Part shown: one piece after another, positions 5,074-11,670 of the stretch | How positions within the stretch are numbered: position 1 is the first letter of the stretch | How the letters are laid out: every line of letters starts with the position of its first letter | Origin: Prevotella sp. | GTDB taxonomy: Bacteria; Bacteroidota; Bacteroidia; Bacteroidales; Bacteroidaceae | Assembly (NCBI GenBank): GCA_017442765.1 | Contig: JAFRZC010000136.1 | Location: forward strand, 1-11,670 | Length of the DNA stretch: 11,670 nt | Direction of reading: 5' to 3' | Made by a program: the position numbers and the translations under genes | The notes under the pieces: model-generated | The model's input: the letters and a program-made list of their open reading frames with translations, nothing else | What the model was told of the DNA's origin: nothing | The model's database searches: none

Positions 5074-8000
5074 TTATTTCACAACTATCTTTTTTCCGTT
5101 CACGATATTGACACCACGCTCCAGTTTATCCAACTTCTGGCCGCGGAGGTTATAAATCTCCTGCGTGCCGTCGAGCCGATTGACGATTACGCCCTCGATG
5201 CCGGTGGCATCATCGCCGAACAGCGCATAGAAGTCCTTGGCCTCACCACTGCTCGCGAGCTGATAGTAAACCTTGCCCTGCGGAACAGTCGCGCCGACCT
5301 TAAGCGGATAGAAGCCTACACCGCTCAATTGAGGATAATTGAACAGGCCATAGATGGTCTTTGCGGTTTCTACGGTAATCGCGCTTGAGGCGACCCTCAG
5401 GATATTTCCGGTCAATTCGCTTGCGGCGGTCGTCGTAGGATTTACGGGATAGGTTCCGGAGGCATTAGCGTGCACAATGACAGGCGCGCCGGCAGGAATA
5501 TTCGTTACCTCTGTCAACGTAACCCAGCCGTTTTGGATATTTTCCAGTTGAATGGTATAAGCGGTAACGCCGCTGCCCGTGGTAGTAACGTCGAACGGCG
5601 GTATGTAGGTGGCATACAAAGCCGAGCCTATCGTCACATTGGTAGCTTTCAGACCAGTCAGACTGAAATCGCAGTATGCACCGCCATAGTTCTGCTCGAT
5701 ATAGACGGCCACGACGTTCGTGCCATTCACGAGATACGACGGATCTACATAGGTCTCATACCAGTTCGTATTGTTTGTCCAACCCAGAGCCTCATGAACC
5801 AAGTGGCCATTGACATAAATCTTATAATCGTCATCGTGGAGGGTTTTCAGTTTGAAGGCGGCAAACTGGCTCTTGTCAGTAATTGAGAAGGTACGACGCA
5901 TCCAGAAAGTGTTGTACTCAGCCAGCCAGCGCGTCTTATATACACCGTATGTTCCAAGCGGCATGAGCATGTCATCCCATGCGGAGTCGTCGAAGGCGGC
6001 AGTGTTCCAGTCGGTTTCGATATCGACAGTGTTGTCCGAACCTGTCATGTGGCGGAACTTTACGGTGTAGGGATTGGTCTGTCCGTCGGGCAGCAGAGCT
6101 ACCTCAGAAGTTGCTTCACAGACAGAGCAGGCACCGTTCACAAAGTTGTGGGCCACGATGGGGCTATACGTGGTCTGCAGGGTGTGGCAGTCGGAGCATT
6201 CCTTAACGCTCTTGCCCTCGGTGGTGCAGGTGGCAGCGGTTACGGCAGGCTCGCCCCAGGTATGCACCTGCTCGTTAATCCACAGCTCGCCGAGCTGGAA
6301 TCCGCCGTCGAAAGCCGTCGCCGTGAACTTGAAGAACTTATAAGTCGTCGTATAGTCACTCGGTGTGAATACGGTCTCCTCCTTGCTCGACGTTATCGCT
6401 GCATAGTCTTGTGTGCGCTCGTCTATCGTTGTCCACGTCTGGTTGTCGTTAGATCCTTCGAGCTTCCAGCTGCGCGGGATTCGACCGGGATAATTGTAAG
6501 AATCGGCAGCCATGACAAGAGAGTACTGGCCGACGGCAACGGGCTGCTCGGCAATGATGATGGCCCAAGCGTTCTCGGCAGAAGAGCAGCCAAACTTCGT
6601 TGTGGCATCGTTATCTACAAGATATTCCACAAGTCCGTCGTTCCACCCCTCACCGCCGGTAACGACAGCATAGCCCACGTTGTTAACGTCGTGACGTATA
6701 TAATTGGGTTCCGAAACAATCAGCTCGTAACTTGCCGTCCAACCGTCATGAGCATCAGTGGTTGCGGTGATGGTCACCGTTCCTGCTGCAACACCCGTCA
6801 CGGTACCGTCGGCGGCAACAGTAGCTTTGCTCGTATCAGACGATGTCCAAGTGAAGGTTGCCCCGTCCATATTTACCTTAGTGGGTTGATAATTCTGGGT
6901 TGAGCCAACGACAACCGTACGTGTGTCGGCAGGATAATAGACATAGCTCTCATTGGCTTTTGTTGCGAAGCCATAGCCGGTATATGACCCCTGCACGGGT
7001 TGTACGAAGGTGTGCGTGGCAGCGTCGTAGTAACCATAGACACCGTCGTGGCGCATCACGGGTTTGAAGTCGTAAATCGTTTCCCCATTTTCAGAAATGG
7101 TGCAGTAGTAAATGCGTCCACGCATCGGGTTGTCCCATTCGGGGTTGGCGAAAATCGACAGGTTACGCGTCGTGGCATTCGTCTCGGTGTTGCCGGTTGA
7201 GTGGTTGGTGCCGTTGATGTTCAGGTTGGTCACATCGGCCGTAATGGTGTAGTCAGTGTTGTAACTGAAATCAGCAAAATTATCACCTGTGCTTGTTGTA
7301 CCGCCAGTGAAGTAGCCGAATTTATTATTGTTGTTACCATTCTTATAGAGCGAGATACCCGTGCCGGCATATATATTACGACCGGAAAAGATAGCACACC
7401 AGCCGCTCGACGTGTCATAAACCCTGAACTTCATGCCAATTTGCGTGGCAGTAATCGGTCTATAGGGAAGCGTGAAGGGATTCTCACGTGTGGCTCCTGT
7501 GCTCTCGATATATTCAAGTTCAGTATACTTAACGGGGTCAGTCCATGTTATTGCGCCATACCTCGTCGGATAAACGTAATGTTCAACCGTGATATTGTCG
7601 AAATTGAAAGAGAAGGCTGGGTTATGGCTGCCATCATCTACCACGCCGAACTGGATGCACATCAAAGCAAAGTTGTGGGCAGCGGTGAAGTCATGCGAAT
7701 GGGCTTCGTTTGTTGTTGCGGCTTGAGGCAATGGAATATAAACGAGCGACCCGCTTGCTCCAGGATTATATTCTGCTGAGGGCATGCTTTCGTTATCGAA
7801 GACATAGAAAGGCAACGGACTTGAATAATAACTCGGCCATCCGTACCATTTCGCACAGCTATAGTTGAACGACACACGATAGGCATCGCCCTTGGTCAGA
7901 CCCGTCAGCTTATACGACAGGGGTTCCCACCCACTTTTACCCTCATAGGGATTGAGCAGGTTGGTCCCATTGGTGGCATCATAGACATTCACACCGAATG

Positions 8001-9023
8001 TGCTGTCATAGAAAGCGGCATGTGTCCAGTTCGAAAGGTTACGATAGTTCGTGTCTGAAATAGTTTGTAGAGTGATGGCACCCTGATCAACAAAACTACC
8101 ATTTGTATATTTGTACATGTGATTATCAGTGGTGTTGACGACGAGCTTGCCTTCATAAACGGTAACACCGTTGTCGGCAGCCGCGGTCTGCCCATCGGGA
8201 CTAAGCTCGAACTCGCCAGTGTTTGCTGAATTGTAAATAGTACCCGACACAAGATCCTTCAGTGCACCTTTGCCGTCGGAAGTGACAACGGGAACAAAAT
8301 CTTTTTGCAGCACACCGCTTTCATAAATCTTGAAACGGTAGAGCTTCATGGCAGGCTGATTCTTAGGAAGCACACCATCGCTCCAGTTGTAGATACCGAA
8401 AATAATCAACGGATAATTAGTATTGGCTCCGGCTGTTCCGCCCGTGATAGTGCTCAGCGTAGTACCTGAAGCATCCTCTATGGTACAAGTAGTACCGCTC
8501 GTAGTGAGCTTGAGCTTTTGATTCTTTGGCAGGTCAACCGTTCCGTGGGTTTCCGCATTGCGGGCAAAAGTGCCCTTGATACCTGAACCGCCATAACCAT
8601 AGAAGGCAAAGACATCGCTCACGAAATAATTACGTGCACCAAAGAGAGCATTCCAGTCGTTACCAAACTTATCGCCGAGAGCGTACTCCATCTCTACATC
8701 TGTGTTAGCGGTGAAATAATAGCCCGTGTTGATGTAGGGAACAGTAGACATGGTTGTCGTCGTCTCAATGTACTCAATCTGAACTGGATCGGTTGCACCA
8801 GCTACTTTCAAGGAGCTGACCTTCTGGTACACACCATACTCCTCGTATGCTCCGAGGTTGTTATAGGCATAATACTTACCAGTCGTCTGGTCATAGACGT
8901 ACGGGTCGCTTCCCGTGTACGTTGATAGGCTCTCTATCGGCGTGGCATTAATGACTTGGGCATTAGCGGAGGAAATTACCCCCCCACTAAGAGTGCCATG
9001 AAAAGAAATAAAACTTTCTTCAT
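5074..9023 (-). CDS. Large multidomain surface protein (LamG-like, Ig-like, discoidin), frameshifted in a G7 tract of its signal peptide
   Basis: With one G added at 8979-8985 this gene encodes 1316 residues; as given, translation from 9023 stops after 15 residues and the long frame is open only downstream (first ATG at 8832, which lacks a signal peptide). Corrected order: signal peptide ending SSANAQ; LamG-like lectin fold (about 80-270); beta-sandwich (about 319-485); second LamG-like fold (about 500-670, opening EYIESTGAT); bacterial Ig-like group 2 (about 700-771, TWTSSDTSKATVAADGTVTG); F5/8-type C or discoidin (about 775-919); Cys-rich HTWGEP...CSDC...CSVC module (920-970); jelly roll like that of glycosidase sugar-binding domains (about 984-1127, DDYKIYVNGH); a beta domain; and a tail YNLRGQK...NIVNGKKIVVK resembling secretion/sorting tails of Bacteroidota. 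No catalytic domain is evident, so I infer glycan or host binding at the cell surface. First gene of an operon with the 54-aa protein. Confidence 0.83.
8979..8985 (-). repeat. G7 homopolymer in the signal-peptide region (frameshift site)
   Basis: Seven G on the coding strand follow codons for MKKVLFLFMALLV. Seven G lead to GG-stop; eight G restore GGVISSANAQ and the 1316-residue frame. Either a slipped-strand on/off switch in the off phase, a fixed mutation, or a sequencing error. Confidence 0.85.
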
Positions 9024-9131
9024 TGCGATTAGATTTTTAATTATTATTGTTTACTTGTTTGTATTCGTAAAATAGGTGGCGACATGATGACACATCGCAG
9101 GTTTTAGCCTTTCTTTATAAAAACAATGTCA

Positions 9132-9161
9132 CAAAAGTACATATTTTTCTTTAAACCGCAA
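9132..9161 (-). promoter_or_regulatory. Promoter of the surface-protein operon
   Basis: On the minus strand TTG at 9161-9159, a 19-bp spacer and TACTTTTG at 9139-9132 fit the Bacteroidota consensus. The leader to the ATG at 9023 would be about 100 nt. The word ATATTTTT recurs around the promoter on the plus strand (9141, 9161, 9173). Confidence 0.7.
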
Positions 9162-9180
9162 TATTTTTCCGATATTTTTT

Positions 9181-9420
9181 TACATCTGACGTTTATTAAC
9201 ACTCCTATTCGGGATATCTGAATAAGAAAACTCCACCGCCTGCCCGTATTCTTATCGTACCTTCGGCACTTTTTTACCGGACGCCAATATCAAATGATAC
9301 GAATTTTCGGGTTAAAATTTCTTATTGGATGTTAAACGCGCGCGGTTGTTTTCGGGTGAAAAATTGTAACTTTCAGGCTGAAAACGGACCGGTTTTCGGT
9401 TCTTTCACTCCCCTTTTATA
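9181..9420. other. Gene-free intergenic stretch
   Basis: No ORF of convincing length or composition was found on either strand. Two related words, TTTTCGGGTTAAAATTT (about 9303) and TTTTCGGGTGAAAAATT (about 9349), lie about 46 bp apart. It is upstream of the surface-protein promoter and could hold regulatory sites. Confidence 0.4.
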
Positions 9421-9600
9421 CCCTCATCCCTCATCTTTCATCCCTCATCCTTTCCCAAACATATATGTTTCACCTCCTAAATCGTGGTCTTTCGCATGGT
9501 GAAACACGGTCTTTCGCAACCCGGAACATATATGTCTCGGAAGTGAGAGGTATATCTTTCAGAAATGGGCGGTGAGAAGTGAGCGGTGAGGAGCGGGGAA
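9421..9600. repeat. Cluster of short direct and inverted repeats
   Basis: Contains CCCTCATC words (9421-9450); the palindrome AAACATATATGTTT (9457-9470) with a second AACATATATGT at 9525-9535; GGTCTTTCGCA twice, 22 bp apart (9487 region and 9509 region); an inverted pair TGTTTCACC / GGTGAAACA; and GCGGTGAG words (about 9570-9590). No gene is evident. Confidence 0.55.
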
Positions 9601-9641
9601 AGGCGTTGAGCCTCAGCGGGATAACAATCTCGTAAAAAACA

Positions 9642-9684
9642 GGCGGTTTTTCGCTGCTATTGTAAGCTACTGCGAAAAACCGCC
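9642..9684 (-). terminator. Rho-independent terminator downstream of the SusD-SusE/F gene
   Basis: A perfect 13-bp stem (GGCGGTTTTTCGC at 9642-9654 with 9672-9684) and a 17-nt loop; on the minus strand it is followed by TGTTTTTTA. It lies about 130 nt after the stop of the SusD-fusion gene. Confidence 0.75.
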
Positions 9685-9812
9685 CGCCTTAATGTTAAAA
9701 TCGAAGGGTAGAAATGTTAATTACCTTTAATGACCTGTTTCAGGTTTACTTCACAGCGATTTTTCATAAATCGCTCACGCTCGGGCAACCCTGAGCAAGC
9801 TCTGTTTGCCGC
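9685..9812. repeat. 3' untranslated stretch with small hairpins
   Basis: Between the fusion gene stop and its terminator are a 5-bp stem (ACCTG/CAGGT, 9733-9745), an 8-bp stem (AGCGATTT/AAATCGCT, 9755-9775) and a GAGCAAGCTC palindrome (9793-9802) bracketed by GGCAA/TTGCC. No ORF is supported. They may be a repetitive element or RNA-stability hairpins. Confidence 0.45.
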
Positions 9813-11670
9813 TCACTTAATCGCGATTTTCTTTCCACCGATTATATATATACCCGGTTTCTTCCCATCGCCTTTCCGCCCTTGCAGGTCGTATATGGCT
9901 GAGGGATGAGAAATGAAAGATGAGGAATTGTCACTCTCTCCTGAAATCTTGATGCCGGTGGCAGTCTCTGGCGTGAAGGTGAACCGCCAGGTGTTGAGGT
10001 TGAACGTCAGGTGGTAGTGGTCGTAGCCCTCGCCCAACACGGGAAGGTGCCAGGCTCCCCCGTCGTTTGACCCGCCAGTGATGAAATATCCCTCCATGTC
10101 GGCGCAGCCGTCTTCCTGAGCCATGATGAACTGAGCACCCCATCCGTTGTAGAGGGCATCGGCGAAGGCAATCTTGAACCAGCCATCACTGGCAGAGGCA
10201 GGTCCGGGAATGTCGATGGTATATACTATGCCGTCGGCAGTTTGCAGCGGATAGGCTGTGGAGTAGGGATCCCAGCCGTTGAGCGTACCGATAAAGTAGT
10301 ATTTATCGTATTCTATCTCTGCAAAGTTGAGGGTAAAGGTATTCGACCGCTTGAGCTGCGACAGCCCGCCGCTCATGACTCCGCCCTCGACGTAGGCCTG
10401 CACCGCGGTGGAGGTCATGGCCTGTTTCAGGTCGCTGTACGACATCATGACTTGCCCGTCTTCCATCACCACCGAATAGCTGGTGCCATTGATGACGATG
10501 CGGGGTTCTATCAGTTCTGTTGGCGAGGTCCGACACACGTTGTACATTGTGTAATAGTCACCGCCGTTGAGGTCGATGGTGCCGGAGGGTGTGGCCGTCA
10601 GCGTGCCGTCGGCTATGCCCGTCGGGGTGTCGGTGTAGGGGACGACGGTGATCTTCACCACGTTGGAGAAGCTCTCCCTGTAGTCTCCAGAGATTGTGGC
10701 CCGGCATCGCACGTAGAGGTCGTAGGGCTGCACGGGCAGGTCGGACGGCTGCGACAGCCGCTTCCACGAGGTGAGCATCCGAATGAGGCCACTGGAAAGG
10801 ATATTGCCTGCTGTGCCTCCTACAAAGGTGCCGAATTGTTTATAGGTGGTATATGCGCCAAAATCTCCAATCATATCGTCGTAGGAGAATCCCTCGTCGA
10901 GAGAGGTGAGGAACTTACCCGTGGGCGACACCTCCAGAAGGTAGATTAGATCTTCATCGTAGCCCTCCACGTTGGGAGCGGTCCAGGTGAACTGCATGGC
11001 ATTGTATTTTGCCAGATCGACGGTGCCCGAGACGTATGGCGGTGTGTCGAGCGTGAACGTGGCATCGAGTTTCATCTTGTTTAGATCAAAATAACCCGGA
11101 TTTTGCTCATAGTCCTCGCTCATGTTCATGATTTCGTCGGGCAGCGGGAAGACTGCGCGGTAGTCTTCAATGGCCTTTCCGTCAGGCTCGCCGCCCTTCC
11201 AGTCCCAGAGGTAGCTGTCGCTGGTGTAGAGTCCGAGGCGCACAAGGTCGCTGCGCCGGCGGCCTTCGAAATAGAACTCGCGTGCCCACTCGTCGGCGAT
11301 GTCGGCCAGGGTGACCGTGGTAAGGTTGCCGGCACCGGCACGGCTGCGCAGGGCGTTCAGTACGATTGCACCGGTGCTGCTGCACGTGCCACCATTAAGG
11401 TGGGCATCGGCCTCAGCGTAGGTCAGATAGGCTTCGGCTAAGCGCATCAGCGGGAAGTCGGTGTTGGCAAAACTGGTGTTGGGGTTGGTGCCGTCGGCGT
11501 TCACGTTGGTGAACTTTGTCACGGCATAGCCGTTGGAGAACGTGGCGATGTTGCTGATGTCGAGCGTATGGCCGTCGCTATAGAACATGGCACGTTTATC
11601 GTCATTGCTGAATTTCTCGACGAGGGCCTTGCGGGCACGGTTGCCAGCCCAGGTGGCATAGCTGAGTCCG
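9813..11670 (-). CDS. SusD-like outer-membrane glycan-binding protein fused to SusE/SusF-like domains (5' end missing)
   Basis: The open frame enters from the right edge and continues to a TGA at 9813, giving 618 visible residues. The first about 190 are the C-terminal half of a SusD/RagB protein: WAGNRARKALVEKF, the TPR-like FPLMRLAEAYLTYAEA, ALRSRAG, and REFYFEGRRRSDLVRLG, ending in NPGY at about 11093, where SusD proteins normally stop. Here the frame continues into a SusE-like domain (TLDTPPYVSGTVDLAKYNAMQFTWTAP ... PYDLYVRCRATIS in pieces) and a SusF/SusE carbohydrate-binding module (YYFIGTLNGWDP ... WRFTFTP), then a Ser-rich linker and a tail AIYDLQGRK...IIGGKKIAIK. SusD-type proteins lid a SusC TonB-dependent transporter and bind glycans; SusE/F proteins are separate surface lipoproteins. 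The fusion would put both on one chain. The SusC gene and the lipoprotein signal should lie beyond the window. Confidence 0.9.
   Translation of the reverse strand, partial: GLSYATWAGNRARKALVEKFSNDDKRAMFYSDGHTLDISNIATFSNGYAVTKFTNVNADGTNPNTSFANTDFPLMRLAEAYLTYAEADAHLNGGTCSSTGAIVLNALRSRAGAGNLTTVTLADIADEWAREFYFEGRRRSDLVRLGLYTSDSYLWDWKGGEPDGKAIEDYRAVFPLPDEIMNMSEDYEQNPGYFDLNKMKLDATFTLDTPPYVSGTVDLAKYNAMQFTWTAPNVEGYDEDLIYLLEVSPTGKFLTSLDEGFSYDDMIGDFGAYTTYKQFGTFVGGTAGNILSSGLIRMLTSWKRLSQPSDLPVQPYDLYVRCRATISGDYRESFSNVVKITVVPYTDTPTGIADGTLTATPSGTIDLNGGDYYTMYNVCRTSPTELIEPRIVINGTSYSVVMEDGQVMMSYSDLKQAMTSTAVQAYVEGGVMSGGLSQLKRSNTFTLNFAEIEYDKYYFIGTLNGWDPYSTAYPLQTADGIVYTIDIPGPASASDGWFKIAFADALYNGWGAQFIMAQEDGCADMEGYFITGGSNDGGAWHLPVLGEGYDHYHLTFNLNTWRFTFTPETATGIKISGESDNSSSFISHPSAIYDLQGRKGDGKKPGIYIIGGKKIAIK

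Noticed and set aside
6049..6903. 284-codon ORF on the plus strand inside the surface-protein gene
   Set aside because: Arg/Val/Gly-rich shadow of a gene with clear domains on the opposite strand; no promoter or recognisable motif.
5074..8832. ATG at 8832 as the natural start of the surface protein
   Set aside because: It gives no signal peptide, while the same frame continues upstream to a signal peptide joined by a single-base slip.
9421..9600. CRISPR-like array
   Set aside because: Repeats are short, irregularly spaced and only two copies each; no spacers or cas genes.
10242..10949. 235-codon plus-strand ORF inside the SusD-fusion gene
   Set aside because: Antisense shadow with His/Val/Gly-rich composition and no family signal.

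Overview
The window looks like a chromosomal piece of a Bacteroidales bacterium, most likely Prevotellaceae. The evidence is a SusD/SusE-type glycan-uptake gene, a large surface protein with the Prevotella-style C-terminal tail (YNLRGQK...GVNIVNGKKIVVK), Bacteroidota promoters (TTG, 19-20 bp, TAnnTTTG), and start codons that mostly lack Shine-Dalgarno sequences. Genus is inferred from protein style, not from a marker gene.

Layout. (1) 1-1404, minus strand: a housekeeping cluster read aroQ (type II 3-dehydroquinase), then an O-methyltransferase, then the start of a hemolysin III/TrhA-type membrane protein that runs off the left edge. (2) 1405-1497: a divergent promoter region in which a nearly perfect 58-bp palindrome carries mirror-image promoters for aroQ and xerD. 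(3) 1498-2424, plus strand: xerD, a tyrosine recombinase. (4) 2532-4637, minus strand: a full-length DsbD-type thiol:disulfide transporter that converges on xerD, with its promoter beside a 35-bp palindrome. (5) 4816-9161, minus strand: a surface-protein operon with a promoter, a leader of about 100 nt, a 1316-residue multidomain protein (LamG-like, Ig-like, discoidin, Cys-rich and jelly-roll modules), a 54-residue acidic small protein with a strong Shine-Dalgarno sequence, and a terminator. As given, the large gene is frameshifted in a run of seven G inside its signal peptide. (6) 9162-9812: a repeat-rich gap of about 650 bp with one clear terminator. (7) 9813-11670, minus strand: the C-terminal part of a SusD-like lipoprotein fused in one frame to SusE/SusF-like domains, truncated by the right edge. 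A susC gene probably lies outside on that side.

Two themes cut across the genes. First, GC-rich hairpin elements occur as two inverted pairs of about 170 nt (830-1003 and 4003-4172), and both overlap protein-coding sequence. One encodes an N-terminal insert in the methyltransferase plus the C-terminus of AroQ; the other encodes a low-complexity linker in DsbD. A 32-nt core is identical in the two pairs but is read in different frames. Second, the accessory half seems devoted to glycan capture at the cell surface: a SusD-SusE/F fusion, an adhesin-like carbohydrate-binding protein that may phase-vary, and shared C-terminal tails that suggest a common sorting or anchoring route. No glycoside hydrolase, tRNA, rRNA, CRISPR array, transposase or IS element was seen.
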